Positions 6,612 to 15,306 of a stretch of DNA of 18,653 nt are shown in pieces. This DNA comes from Paenibacillaceae bacterium UBA6304 (GTDB lineage: Bacteria; Bacillota; Bacilli; Paenibacillales; Paenibacillaceae): the NCBI GenBank assembly GCA_002439285.1, contig DJTQ01000195.1, forward strand, positions 1 through 18,653, in the 5' to 3' direction. The notes below the pieces were generated by a model. The model was not told the DNA's origin. It searched no databases and saw only the letters and a program-made list of their open reading frames with translations. Both the position numbers and the translations under genes were made by a program. Position 1 is the stretch's first letter, and each line of letters starts with the position of its first letter.

Positions 6612-6650
6612 AAAATAGCCCTGGACTCCAAAAGTATGAGTCCAGGGCTA
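6612..6650 (-). terminator. Terminator of the GH30/phosphorylase transcript
   Basis: TAGCCCTGGACTC at 6616-6628 is perfectly complementary to GAGTCCAGGGCTA at 6638-6650. This gives a 13-bp stem with a nine-base loop. On the minus strand the stem is followed by TTTTC. It lies 31 bases past the phosphorylase stop, ends that transcript and shields the kinase gene from it. Confidence 0.9.
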
Positions 6651-6681
6651 CACATTCCACTGTTATGAGATAAGGATCGAT

Positions 6682-9600
6682 TTACGCTAGCTCTATATCC
6701 AGTTTGTTCACTTTTCCGCTACGGATGTCCTCAGCAATCCCCCCGGCAATCACGGGACCCTCCACATGCAAGGCCGTACCGTCATTTAGATGAACAGTAA
6801 TGCCACTAATGGCTGCTGCCTGCGGCCCAAAGGTATCCCTTCTCTCCGGATTATGATACGTCACTTCCGTGCTGCCGAGGAATTTGAACGACACTTCCCC
6901 TTGATCATCAAACAGCCAGCCGGGAAGAGACGGATTCAGATGTAGCTGAAGTACTCCATCCTGAACCCGGAAAACCTGCTTGCCTGCCATCATCGCAATC
7001 CACATGCTGATGAACTCGGCGGTGGAGCCGCTGAGTCTTGCCACAAAGCCCCTGCCGTGCACCTGCGGATCCGGGTTTACGCTGGAAGCGATGAAGGACG
7101 AGTTCTCCAGCGTACTGCGGCCATAAACCGCAGGATCGAGAAACGGAATCAGCGAGGTTTTGATTTCTGCAAAAAACTGCTCGGTTAGGCCATTCTTCAG
7201 GAGAGCCAACAGATATTTATAGCTCATGTGAAGAAAGACGGATTCCCGTTCCAGCCATCCCGGCGTGAATGCGCGGATCCGACCGATTTCATGGGATTCC
7301 TCATCCAGACTGACCGAGGTTTTGTACATTTGCAATTTCGGGTCAAAGAGATCGCTGCGGCGGATATTCTCGTAAGCTTCCTTGGCTTGTTCCGGATCCT
7401 CCAACGTCTTCATCCAGCGTGCCGGCCCTTCCAGGAAATGTGGCAACGGGCGAGCCGCGAATTTCATTACATTTGCCTTCGGCAAACCATAATCGCTCAT
7501 GACCGCATTTCCTTGTTCATCCAGCACCGGCTCGAAATCTGCCGCTTCAAAAGCAAAGTAAGTCGGCGTCAATCCGCCGCCAAGTGAAATGGCTTCCGCA
7601 ATCCCGGCATTGATCTTGCGGAGCATATCCCCGTAAACCGAAGCCAAGTCGGAGAGTTGAATACTTGACTCTGTTCCGCTAATCCCAAAGCGGATCTTCT
7701 CCCGGTAAGTTTCGCGCGCGGCAGATGCTTGGTCCCAGTAATTAAAGGAATCCAGCTTGCCATCCAAATGGCGGACCAGCAGCCCGCTCACCTCTTGAAG
7801 CAGAGCCGCGATTTCTTCGGGCACCAGAACCTCTCTTGCCCCAGATTCACGCGCCTCTTCCAACATGAATGCCACGACTCGCTTCAATTCAAACGTTTCG
7901 CTCATCCCCGAACCGAACAAACCCGGCAGTCCGTTCATAGCATCGTTCCAGCCCGGCTTGTTCCCCTCCATCTCAATCCCCATACCGTATGGATCCAGCG
8001 TAGCAAACTTAACTAGAGATAAGGACAGCATTTTGACAAATAGATTCGTGCGGTATATATCTCCGTTGCCATGACCGGTTCTCAGCCAGTTTGTGGACTT
8101 GGCGGTGATTCCAAACCGCTGCATCTTCTCTTCATCGTGTACTAGCGACCCGTATTGGCGGACATGCTCACCGTTCAAAACATACTTCTCGCTTCTGGGC
8201 AGGACTCTTGCCGGACTGTCGAAGAAAGTGTAGTCCGTCTCCCCGTAGAGCAGCCATTCTTTACGATCCGGGAAAATATCGAGATAACTATCGACCAAAT
8301 CCATGTTATACGTCCAGTGATCCGACCAATATCCCTCTCCAAAGGTAGCCTCGATGCCCTGCTCGGCCAGCGAGAAAACGCCGGTCAGGAATTGTTCCTC
8401 ATCCAGGTTCAGCATTACGTTATTAGCCGCAATAAAAGAGATCAATTTACCCGGCGTAAATTTGCCGAGGCATAGCGTTTGGAGTTCCTCTCTGTGGTCG
8501 GCCGCGGCACCTTCCAGCCATTCCGCAAGCTCTTCTGCCCGGTTCTGCGGTACCCGGAAGCTGGTGCCCTCGACCCCGAGCGGATTATAGCCGTCGGCTT
8601 GCATCAAGCTGAAGAAGGTCTTGATATTGAATGTTCCGACCCGCGGATTAAAATAAATATCGCTGCGGCGGTTCTGGTTCGCATCGCGGAAGTTCCCGTT
8701 CCCCTGCGAGTAATATTCGGGAGCGAGCGAGAAAAAGTTGTAATCCCGCTCCGGATCGCCGTGTTTCCGGGAATACAGATGAATAACGAAGCCCTCTCTG
8801 CCATTCTCAAAAATAAACGGGTATCCGCCACGCAGAAAATTGTCCAGATAGCTCTGTCTGCTATAAGCATCGAACAGCGGCATCGATGTCTTGGTAGCGA
8901 TGTTCGCCGTTAGCGCTGTCGTCAATTCCCTTGCCTCTTTTTGTTTCCGTTCCATATACGCCGGCGATGAAATGAATTCCGCCTTCTTGTTGAGGCGCTC
9001 CACGCTATCCATATGTCCGATCAGCGTATAAATCAGCTTGCTCTCCCCAGGCGCCAGTTCGGCGGCAACTCCCGTGAATCCGCAAGGAACCTTGTTTGTA
9101 CAGTATTGATTTTGGTCAGCCATTTCGGCAAGCGGCATTCCGGCGAACCCTTCCGGATATCCGAGCGAAGTATTGCTGCCGAAGACCAGTTCAAAATCGG
9201 CGACAGGTTTGAATCGGCTCCCCTGCTCATCAAACGACAAATAGAAATGCCCGCTGCGAACTTCACTTATCTCTGCCTCGTCATGCGTGCTGGAGCGATT
9301 CCGGTAGTAGGGAATACCGTTCTCCAGATTGTCTACTTCCATCCAACTGCGAAGCAGATTCCCGATCTCTTTATATCCGGCATTCTCTACCCCGTACGGT
9401 AAGATTTCCGGAAGTCCATCCAATACCTCGAGGCGTAGCGTGTCCCCTGAGATATTCGTAATCTCAACTTTTCGTGCCAGCGCCGCATAATCATCATTTG
9501 GGATGTGAAAATAAGTGATCTTCGTGCGTATTCCCTTGGCTTCATTTATTTCTTCAATTCCGATTTCGTTGGTCAAAATCCGCATAGTCCGCCGAGCTGC

Positions 9601-9903
9601 CTGATCCGGATAAGCATTTTGGAACGGTTCATAAATTGTCTTTGCACCTTCAATCTTAATAAAGGTTCTGAAACCTTTCATCGACACGGACTGATACATA
9701 ATATTAGCCGGGGAGAATTCCATGATCGGGCTGTTCTTATCGCGGATTCCGAAACTGCAAACCGCCTGTCCCCGGTTCGCATAAAACGTCCACATCGGAA
9801 TTCCCTTCAAGCCTGCCAAGCCGGGCAGAAAGCTGGAGAATGGCTTCGCCTGGTCAAACTGCTCAATGATGAACTCTTCGTTTTCAAAGCTGTAATTGGG
9901 CAT
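6682..9903 (-). CDS. GH94-like glycoside phosphorylase (GH149/GH161 size class, probable beta-glucan oligosaccharide phosphorylase)
   Basis: About 1073 residues from ATG 9903, which has GGAGG 11 bases upstream. An ATG at 9936 would add 11 residues but has no site. The protein has no signal peptide and is cytosolic. Automated annotation would probably call it cellobiose phosphorylase. Key segments, numbered from ATG 9903, are QGNGNFRDANQNRRSD at about 399-414, YWSDHWTYN at 525-533, and KPGWNDAMNGLPGLFGSG at 649-666. In the last, the Asp of WND (D654) sits where GH94-type enzymes place their general acid. Classical cellobiose phosphorylases are about 810 residues. The extra length fits GH149 or GH161 beta-1,3-glucan phosphorylases, but I cannot assign the family without a search. 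Such enzymes split glucosidic bonds with phosphate to give sugar 1-phosphate, saving ATP. It lies 42 bases after the GH30 stop in the same transcript, so it likely uses related oligosaccharides. Confidence 0.8.
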   Translation of the reverse strand: MPNYSFENEEFIIEQFDQAKPFSSFLPGLAGLKGIPMWTFYANRGQAVCSFGIRDKNSPIMEFSPANIMYQSVSMKGFRTFIKIEGAKTIYEPFQNAYPDQAARRTMRILTNEIGIEEINEAKGIRTKITYFHIPNDDYAALARKVEITNISGDTLRLEVLDGLPEILPYGVENAGYKEIGNLLRSWMEVDNLENGIPYYRNRSSTHDEAEISEVRSGHFYLSFDEQGSRFKPVADFELVFGSNTSLGYPEGFAGMPLAEMADQNQYCTNKVPCGFTGVAAELAPGESKLIYTLIGHMDSVERLNKKAEFISSPAYMERKQKEARELTTALTANIATKTSMPLFDAYSRQSYLDNFLRGGYPFIFENGREGFVIHLYSRKHGDPERDYNFFSLAPEYYSQGNGNFRDANQNRRSDIYFNPRVGTFNIKTFFSLMQADGYNPLGVEGTSFRVPQNRAEELAEWLEGAAADHREELQTLCLGKFTPGKLISFIAANNVMLNLDEEQFLTGVFSLAEQGIEATFGEGYWSDHWTYNMDLVDSYLDIFPDRKEWLLYGETDYTFFDSPARVLPRSEKYVLNGEHVRQYGSLVHDEEKMQRFGITAKSTNWLRTGHGNGDIYRTNLFVKMLSLSLVKFATLDPYGMGIEMEGNKPGWNDAMNGLPGLFGSGMSETFELKRVVAFMLEEARESGAREVLVPEEIAALLQEVSGLLVRHLDGKLDSFNYWDQASAARETYREKIRFGISGTESSIQLSDLASVYGDMLRKINAGIAEAISLGGGLTPTYFAFEAADFEPVLDEQGNAVMSDYGLPKANVMKFAARPLPHFLEGPARWMKTLEDPEQAKEAYENIRRSDLFDPKLQMYKTSVSLDEESHEIGRIRAFTPGWLERESVFLHMSYKYLLALLKNGLTEQFFAEIKTSLIPFLDPAVYGRSTLENSSFIASSVNPDPQVHGRGFVARLSGSTAEFISMWIAMMAGKQVFRVQDGVLQLHLNPSLPGWLFDDQGEVSFKFLGSTEVTYHNPERRDTFGPQAAAISGITVHLNDGTALHVEGPVIAGGIAEDIRSGKVNKLDIELA

Positions 9904-9945
9904 CGTTCTATTTTCCTCCAAACACGGATTTGTCATGATGTTGCT

Positions 9946-11292
9946 TTAATGAATCATATAAGTTGCGATCGAATGAGCCGGAAGCGTGTCGTTGACTGCC
10001 TCTTCACCCAATTCAAGCTCAAACTCCCGCGGCTCGTCAGTTTCGTTCTGAATAATTACAGCAACGCTGCCATCGATGTTTTTGAATGCTGTCATTAACA
10101 GCCCGTCAGCTTTCGAATTCAGGCCAATACGAACCGCACCTGGAGAAATATATTTACTAAAGTGGCCGATATAATAGTAAGAACTGTTGTAGTGCACGGT
10201 GTCGGTTATCGTATCCGCAATGATCGGGGCATCGCAAAGGTTGTTGACATGGTTAGGTCCGCCGGTTTCGTCAAGAACAAGATTCCAGTCGAGGTACCCT
10301 TCCGTCCAGTTGTTCAAATCGCCGATCATGTTACGGCCGTAGCGTTCTCCGGTAAACCATTCGCCCAGCTTAACACCGCCTTCCTGGCAGCCTTCGGTAA
10401 AGAGCAGATGCTTATCGGGGAACAGGTCATGAACCTTGCCGACTTCTTCAAATGCTTCGCTGACATACCAATGGAAACCTGTTCCCCAGACGTATTTGGC
10501 CGCTTCCGGATCAGTCAGAACCGCTGAGGCCCGTTCGACAATCAAATCGCGGTTATGGTCCCAAATCAGAATATTAACGTCTTCAAGCCCTTCACGATGC
10601 ATCGTTGGCCCGAGATGATCACGGACAAAATCCCGTTCCTCTTCACCGCTGAAGATGCAGGAATCCCAAGTTTGAACGGCCGCCGGCTCATTTTGGACGG
10701 TGATGCCCCAAATGGGTACGCCTTCTTCCCGGTATGCCTTAATGAATTTGGTATAGTACAGTGCCCAGGCCTCGCGGAATTCCGGTTTCAATTGGCCGCC
10801 ATGATTCATTTCCCCGTTCGTCTTCATCCAAGCCGGGGGACTCCAAGGGGAAGCCAGCATGGTAATATCCTGACCGGCCGCCTTGACTGCATCATGAATC
10901 AGGGGCAGCACCCATTTTCGGTCTCGCGATATATCGAAAGAATTTAGCTCCTTATCGTTTTCTTCAACATAAGTATAATTTCCGAGCGCAAAGTCGCAGC
11001 TGTGAATGTGCACGCGGCCGATCGTGTACCCCAGCCCTTCCTCCGGATCAAAATAGCCGCGAATTACTTCCGCTCTTTTCTCCGTACTAATACGGGATAA
11101 AGTATGAGCCGCCGCTTCCGTAAAAGCGCCTCCAAAACCAATGACGGTTTGATAAGTCTGGTCGGTTGTCACCTTAATTACATTGGCCTTGTCTCTACCT
11201 TCCGTCGAACATGCTTGAGCAGCCAATTCACCTTTAAACTGTAAGCGTTCTCCAGAATCGCGGGATGTAAGTACTTTAGACCATTTTGCCAT
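9946..11292 (-). CDS. GH30 family glycosidase (glucosylceramidase / beta-1,6-glucanase type), cytosolic
   Basis: A 448-residue (beta/alpha)8 glycosidase with the C-terminal beta-sandwich characteristic of GH30. The N-terminal GFGGAFTEAAA is at 52-62. SPWSPPAWMKTN is at 148-159. The acid/base is E202 in TVQNEP, and the nucleophile is E300 in LFTEGC. The C-terminus ends in the usual AHSIATYMI strand. No signal peptide is present, unlike secreted GH30 enzymes, so it works on imported oligosaccharides. AAAGGAGAGG precedes the ATG at 11292. Closest families are beta-glucosidase/glucocerebrosidase (GH30_1) or beta-1,6-glucanase (GH30_3); the sequence alone does not decide. It is the first gene of a two-gene transcript with the phosphorylase, under the upstream LacI-type regulator. 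Together they would break down a mixed beta-glucan, such as fungal or algal beta-1,3/1,6-glucan. No transporter is present in the cassette. Confidence 0.88.
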   Translation of the reverse strand: MAKWSKVLTSRDSGERLQFKGELAAQACSTEGRDKANVIKVTTDQTYQTVIGFGGAFTEAAAHTLSRISTEKRAEVIRGYFDPEEGLGYTIGRVHIHSCDFALGNYTYVEENDKELNSFDISRDRKWVLPLIHDAVKAAGQDITMLASPWSPPAWMKTNGEMNHGGQLKPEFREAWALYYTKFIKAYREEGVPIWGITVQNEPAAVQTWDSCIFSGEEERDFVRDHLGPTMHREGLEDVNILIWDHNRDLIVERASAVLTDPEAAKYVWGTGFHWYVSEAFEEVGKVHDLFPDKHLLFTEGCQEGGVKLGEWFTGERYGRNMIGDLNNWTEGYLDWNLVLDETGGPNHVNNLCDAPIIADTITDTVHYNSSYYYIGHFSKYISPGAVRIGLNSKADGLLMTAFKNIDGSVAVIIQNETDEPREFELELGEEAVNDTLPAHSIATYMIH

Positions 11293-11337
11293 GTAGATCC
11301 TCTCCTTTAAGTGTGATTGGTTTCATAATCAAACATT

Positions 11338-11353
11338 TCGAAACCGGTTTCGA
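11338..11353 (-). promoter_or_regulatory. LacI-family operator overlapping the GH30 promoter
   Basis: TCGAAACCGGTTTCGA is a perfect 16-bp palindrome with a central CG, the usual form of LacI/GalR-family operators. It lies 46 bases upstream of the GH30 ATG. On the minus strand TCGAAA can act as the -35, with GATTAT 17 bases downstream as the -10. A bound repressor would block polymerase. The adjacent lacI-type gene is the obvious source of the repressor. Confidence 0.8.
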
Positions 11354-11361
11354 TTTGACTG

Positions 11362-11407
11362 AAAAAAAACAGGGATCATTTATTCAATGGATCGACAAGA
11401 CTCCCTG
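11362..11407 (-). terminator. lacI-type gene terminator overlapping its 3' end
   Basis: CAGGGA (11402-11407 on the minus strand) pairs with TCCCTG (11370-11375). A further CATT/AATG pairing occurs inside, and eight T residues follow on the minus strand (11369-11362). The hairpin includes the regulator's last codons and stop. It lies just upstream of the operator, so the GH30 gene is expressed from its own promoter rather than by read-through. Confidence 0.65.
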
Positions 11408-12387
11408 ATTACGAGTTCGACCGGAAGCATAGCCGATTGAACTTCTTCCCCGCCTTCTATCGTATAGATTAACATGTCGGCTGCCTTATTGCCAAGTGCG
11501 TATGTATCCTGCCGGATCGTTGTCAAAGCAGGTGTCAAAAATTTGACCATTTCGATATCATCAAACCCGATAACGGAGATATCTCCCGGCACTTTAAGCC
11601 CTCGGCTTCTGATCGCCATCATCGCCCCTACCGCCAGATTATCCCCGGAAGCAAAGACCGCAGAAGGTAGTACAGAAGCTTGCAGCAATTCTTCCATGGC
11701 TACCCGTCCGCTATCAACGGTGTAGTCGTAGCTCCCTTGAATAACATGCTCGGGATTTACAGGCAAACCTAGTCCCTTCATCGCATGCAAATATCCTTCA
11801 AGCCGTTTCTCTCCGGCAAAGGTATTTCCACCACCAATGTGGGCGATCTGCCGGTGTCCAAGCTCATACAAATACTCGACAGCCCGGATGCTTCCGGCCA
11901 TATTATCGGAATAGACTGTGCTCTTGGTATCCGATTCCTGATCCAGCAAAACGCAAGGAATGCTTGATTCCAGCAATTCCAGGAAATAAGGATCCGTAAA
12001 ATCAGGCAAGATGACGACAACTCCATCCACGCCGCGGATTTTGCAATGTTCCAGGTAACTGCTCTTCTTTCCGCCGATATCTTTGGAAATAAACATCAGG
12101 TCATATCCCCTGGAGGTTGATACTTTCTTGAATCCCTCGATGACACCGGCAAAATAGGGATGCAGAATTCCTGCTCCCGACGGCTCATTAAACAACACTC
12201 CGATCGTCCATGAGCGCTTGGTCGTTAAGGAGCGGGCATGGGCATTTGGTAAATATCCCATCTGCTCGGCCGTCTCCATTATTTTGCGCCGGGTTTTCGG
12301 GCTGACATCGGCGTAGTCATTGAACACCTTTGAAACGGTCGTCGGTGAAAAACCCGTAATTTTGGCTATATCATAGATTGTGATCAC
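11380..12387 (-). CDS. LacI family transcriptional regulator of the beta-glucoside cassette
   Basis: 335 residues from GTG 12387, giving the standard start MITIYDIAKITGFSPTTVSK. A TTG at 12399 directly abuts the AGGAG and is too close to use it; the GTG is 12 bases beyond that site. The helix-turn-helix is at residues 4-23. The hinge (YLPNAHARSLTT) is at about 45-56, and a periplasmic-binding-protein-like sugar domain fills 60-335. The length is normal. The protein probably represses the downstream GH30 and phosphorylase genes through the palindrome at 11338-11353. Release would be by a glucoside or breakdown product. The inducer cannot be read from the sequence. A separate terminator and promoter set its expression apart from the enzyme genes. 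Confidence 0.92.
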   Translation of the reverse strand: MITIYDIAKITGFSPTTVSKVFNDYADVSPKTRRKIMETAEQMGYLPNAHARSLTTKRSWTIGVLFNEPSGAGILHPYFAGVIEGFKKVSTSRGYDLMFISKDIGGKKSSYLEHCKIRGVDGVVVILPDFTDPYFLELLESSIPCVLLDQESDTKSTVYSDNMAGSIRAVEYLYELGHRQIAHIGGGNTFAGEKRLEGYLHAMKGLGLPVNPEHVIQGSYDYTVDSGRVAMEELLQASVLPSAVFASGDNLAVGAMMAIRSRGLKVPGDISVIGFDDIEMVKFLTPALTTIRQDTYALGNKAADMLIYTIEGGEEVQSAMLPVELVIRESCRSIE

Positions 12388-12438
12388 TTTCCTATTCAAC
12401 TCCTGCTCTCAATCCGCTCCTATGGGGCTTCATGTGAA

Positions 12439-12467
12439 ATTTTAGCCGTCCCCCGGAATGAAGTCAA
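12439..12467 (-). promoter_or_regulatory. SigA promoter of the lacI-type gene
   Basis: On the minus strand TTGACT (12467-12462) is followed after 17 bases by TAAAAT (12444-12439). Both are close to the SigA consensus with ideal spacing, about 50 bases before the GTG start. No palindrome like the GH30 operator overlaps it, so autoregulation is not evident. Confidence 0.75.
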
Positions 12468-12610
12468 CCGCAAATGCTATCTTGCTCCTCCCCTGCTTCA
12501 ACGCCTTGTTTCACCGGGCAGCGAACCGTTTAAAAAGTAGTCAAACAGAGACTGCCGCTCGAGCCAGAAAAAATAACTGTGCCTAGCAGGAAGATAAAGG
12601 AGGGAATTCC

Positions 12611-12787
12611 ATGTACGAGCCTCGCGACCGAAATGAAGTAAGCAACGTGGATGTGGAACGTAGGGATGTGCAGCGAAAATCGGAACCCAGCATGGTTGCG
12701 GCCACCTTCATTAAATATGCGGCCTACATTATTTTGTTCTTCGGGTTTCTCTACTTCCTTGTTAAATACGTATTCCCCAAATTCTAA
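12611..12787 (+). CDS. Small single-helix membrane protein, function unknown
   Basis: A 58-residue protein with a strong AAAGGAGGG site at 12596-12604, six bases before ATG 12611. The first 28 residues are charged and polar (start MYEPRDRNEV). Residues about 30-54 form one hydrophobic helix ending in VKYVFPKF, so the N-terminus is probably cytoplasmic. It resembles the many short tail-anchored hypothetical proteins of Paenibacillus, but I recognise no named family. A terminator follows directly, making it a single-gene transcript. The good ribosome site, the clean membrane segment and the terminator together support a real gene. Confidence 0.75.
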   Translation: MYEPRDRNEVSNVDVERRDVQRKSEPSMVAATFIKYAAYIILFFGFLYFLVKYVFPKF

Positions 12788-12810
12788 GAATTTTTGGATG
12801 GATGAGAATA

Positions 12811-12844
12811 GCAAAAAACCGCCCAGATCAGGGCGGTTCTTTGC
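12811..12844. terminator. Strong, near-symmetric terminator after the small membrane-protein gene
   Basis: AACCGCCC (12817-12824) pairs with GGGCGGTT (12831-12838) across a six-base loop. After one A/C mismatch, GCAAA at 12811 pairs with TTTGC at 12840-12844. A-rich and T-rich flanks make it usable on both strands. It separates the small membrane-protein gene from the acidic-protein gene. Confidence 0.88.
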
Positions 12845-12980
12845 TTACACTTGTCGATAGTTTGTCCCGAATGGCCGTTTAGCCCGATTGAAATATCGGA
12901 AATAGGGTAAACTCCATGTAGTACTTCCGCTGTCTTATCATGAACTTCGAACCCCAATAAAATCAAGGAGGCGAGGCTCC

Positions 12981-13292
12981 ATGCCGGATTATCCGAAATC
13001 GGAAGGTGACAAGGCATATGACCGCTATCAATTGCTAGGAGAATATCGTGAAGAGAATGACATTCCTGACGATGATCTGCTACCTCACGATACCCGTATT
13101 ACGCAAAGTTTAAGTGAACCTGCGGCAGAAGATATTCGATCGGAAGAATTCCGTTCGGAGGAGGCCCTGCCGGATGTTCCCGATGCCGATGAGATTCAGC
13201 CCGGCAGCCCGGTAGACCAGGCCGCTCCCGATCCGGACGCCATGCATGGCACCGATTTGCTTAACGGCTTTGACGGAGACGAGACTGAATAA
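12981..13292 (+). CDS. Small acidic, probably disordered hypothetical protein
   Basis: 103 residues with AAGGAGG at about 12965-12971, a good distance before ATG 12981. Composition is dominated by Asp, Glu, Pro and Ser, with almost no hydrophobic runs and no Cys or Trp. There is no signal peptide and no membrane helix. A repeated theme of SEE/DIRSEEFRSEE and PDVPDADE segments suggests an intrinsically disordered, soluble protein. I recognise no family. Its stop is only two bases from the stop of the oppositely oriented chemoreceptor gene, with no terminator between them, so the two transcripts must overlap. The codon pattern and ribosome site support translation. Confidence 0.65.
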   Translation: MPDYPKSEGDKAYDRYQLLGEYREENDIPDDDLLPHDTRITQSLSEPAAEDIRSEEFRSEEALPDVPDADEIQPGSPVDQAAPDPDAMHGTDLLNGFDGDETE

Positions 13293-13294
13293 TA

Positions 13295-15262
13295 TTAAAT
13301 TTTGAACTGGCCGACCAACTGTTGAAGTTGTTCGGCCATACTGCTGAGATCCGCAGAAGAAGAAGCCATTTCCTCCAGCGAGGCCAGTTGTTCTTCAGCC
13401 GCCGCCGATATCGTCTCCGTGTTTCCCGCTGTCTCTTCCGACAGATTGCGAATCTGACCGATGGCGAGTTCAACCTCTACGGCTTCCGCGGCCACTCCTC
13501 CCATATTGACCGATGCCATAGATATCGTCTCTGCCGCGCCTATGACGGCATCACGGATTTGGCTGAATGATTTGCCGGATTTCTCCACTGCATCCATCCC
13601 CTCGTTAACCCGCTCTTTAACTATTTCCATCGTACTGGCCGCCTGCTGCATTTCTTGTTGAATTTGACCTACCAGTTCCTTGATTTGATCAGCCGATTGC
13701 TGCGAACCTTCGGCAAGCTTCCGGACCTCCGAGGCAACGACCGCAAATCCGCGCCCTTGTTCACCCGCTCTTGCCGCTTCAATAGAAGCATTGAGGGCAA
13801 GCAAATTTGTCTGCTGCGATATTCCGGCAATCACGCTGATGATTTCTCCGATATGTAAAGCACGCTCGTTCAAAGTTTCAACCTTTTCGGCCAACCCTTC
13901 GACCGTCCGGTGGATCCCCAACATCGTACTCTCAGTACCGCTTGCCGCCTTAGCTCCGATATTCGCGGAATCCGTCGTTTCGGACATCGTTCTGGTCACC
14001 TCTTGCATCTGCGCCGAGACCGCCTCCACCTTTCGAGTCATTTCAATGACATTGCTAGTGCCGTCTCCGACTTTGCGGAGTTGCTCCTCACTTCCTGCAG
14101 CCACATCTTGGATCGCAACCGTTACGTGCTCGATCGCCTTCGTTGTTTGCTCAGCCCCGGCCGACAGTTGTTCCGCTGAAGCGGACACGCTGTTCGTCAT
14201 GTCTTGAACCCCTTCTACCATTCCCCTGAGATTATCCACCATAAGTTGGAAATTACCGGCCAATTCACCGATTTCGTCCTGGCGGAATTTGTCGAGGCGT
14301 TTCGTCAGATCGCCTTTTCCCAACACCCTCGTCGCTTCATTCAATTTCTGCAGCGGCAAAATGACCGAGCGAACATTGAAGAAGATAATTATCGCCGCTC
14401 CGAGCACAGACAAGGCGACAACAAGGATGGTAGTATTGCGGATTCCTTCCGTCGCTGCTGCAACTTCGTTCTCGCTGATGCTGCCCCCGATTCTCCAACC
14501 GGTAGCCTCATTTTTCATGAACGCCATTTTATATTGATTGTTCTGCTGAGTATAGTCTAGCTTTCCGGTATCAACCTGAAACATCTTGTTAATGAAATCT
14601 TCCTTATACTCCGAGCCGATTTCAGCCGTAGGATGAACTAACAGTTTCTTGGTGCTATCGACGATAAAGATATAGCCTTCCTTACCCACATTCATGTCCG
14701 TCATGGAAGCGACTACACTCAAATCCAAATCCAGAGAAATCACACCGCTTCCATCGGCCAGCACTTGCGAAATGGATACGACGGGACTTCCGTCAACCGA
14801 TAAATAAGAAGGCGAGACTACCGCCTGTTTGGATTTCAACGGAAGCACGTACCAATCCCGCGTGCGCGGATCAAAGTCATCGTCAAGCTTCTGATTGGAG
14901 GCTTGCAAAATCTCTCCCTTATTTGTTCCTATGTACAGGTTAAGTACATCCTTATGGACGGCCTGATATTCGCGAAGACTCTTCTGGATTGTGTTGCCTC
15001 CGTCCGAGATCTCCTGGTTCACCCCTGACCCGGTAAATTGCTTGCCGTAATAATCGAGGTCAATCAGCTTCCGACTGATCGCATCCGTAATAATCGCATC
15101 CGCCGAGCTTACGCTTTCCAGTGCGCTTGTCATCAAGTCCAGCTCCACCCTCTTAATGGCGGCCGAATAAGTAATACTAGAAATAATCAAACTCGGAACA
15201 AGCAGCACGATCATATAAGAAATGACCATACGCAGCCGGATCGATAAAGATTTATTTCTCAT
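13295..15262 (-). CDS. Methyl-accepting chemotaxis protein with dCache sensor domain
   Basis: A 655-residue transmembrane chemoreceptor. TM1 is at about 12-33. The extracytoplasmic dCache-type double-PAS domain is at 36-275, and TM2 at about 277-296. HAMP follows at about 297-352 and the MA signalling hairpin at about 360-655. The hairpin tip, which binds CheW/CheA, is fully conserved around 485-510 ([16 protein letters not shown], then GRGFAVVA). In the sensor, R135, W137 and Y138 (RDWY) and an Asp at 178-180 resemble the amino-acid-binding dCache signature. The Tyr expected five residues before the Arg is Phe130. An amine, amino acid or related ligand is plausible but unproven. A GAAGGGG site precedes the ATG, and a SigD promoter lies upstream, so it belongs to the motility regulon. 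It is transcribed alone, downstream of the Ger operon. Confidence 0.95.
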   Translation of the reverse strand: MRNKSLSIRLRMVISYMIVLLVPSLIISSITYSAAIKRVELDLMTSALESVSSADAIITDAISRKLIDLDYYGKQFTGSGVNQEISDGGNTIQKSLREYQAVHKDVLNLYIGTNKGEILQASNQKLDDDFDPRTRDWYVLPLKSKQAVVSPSYLSVDGSPVVSISQVLADGSGVISLDLDLSVVASMTDMNVGKEGYIFIVDSTKKLLVHPTAEIGSEYKEDFINKMFQVDTGKLDYTQQNNQYKMAFMKNEATGWRIGGSISENEVAAATEGIRNTTILVVALSVLGAAIIIFFNVRSVILPLQKLNEATRVLGKGDLTKRLDKFRQDEIGELAGNFQLMVDNLRGMVEGVQDMTNSVSASAEQLSAGAEQTTKAIEHVTVAIQDVAAGSEEQLRKVGDGTSNVIEMTRKVEAVSAQMQEVTRTMSETTDSANIGAKAASGTESTMLGIHRTVEGLAEKVETLNERALHIGEIISVIAGISQQTNLLALNASIEAARAGEQGRGFAVVASEVRKLAEGSQQSADQIKELVGQIQQEMQQAASTMEIVKERVNEGMDAVEKSGKSFSQIRDAVIGAAETISMASVNMGGVAAEAVEVELAIGQIRNLSEETAGNTETISAAAEEQLASLEEMASSSADLSSMAEQLQQLVGQFKI

Positions 15263-15306
15263 AACGCCCCTTCTCTCTACTGATATAGATTTTAATAGTA
15301 ACTTAT

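Noticed and set aside
6466..6660. 64-residue minus-strand reading frame upstream of the kinase
   Set aside because: It runs through a 13-bp terminator hairpin and has no plausible ribosome site or recognisable sequence.
9505..10098. 197-residue plus-strand frame spanning the phosphorylase/GH30 junction
   Set aside because: It is antisense to two clearly conserved enzymes. It has no ribosome site and mixed, Cys/His-rich composition.
11314..11331. TGATT-N8-AATCA inverted repeat downstream of the GH30 operator
   Set aside because: The half-sites are only five AT-rich bases, so this could be chance. It is mentioned but not called as a separate operator.
12530..12814. Minus-strand frame opposite the small membrane-protein gene
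   Set aside because: The plus-strand gene has the better ribosome site, a sensible membrane topology and a terminator. The minus frame has none of these.
12880..12916. Possible SigB-type promoter (GTTTAG ... GGGTAA) before the acidic-protein gene
   Set aside because: The spacing is about 22 bases instead of 12-15, so it does not fit the SigB consensus.
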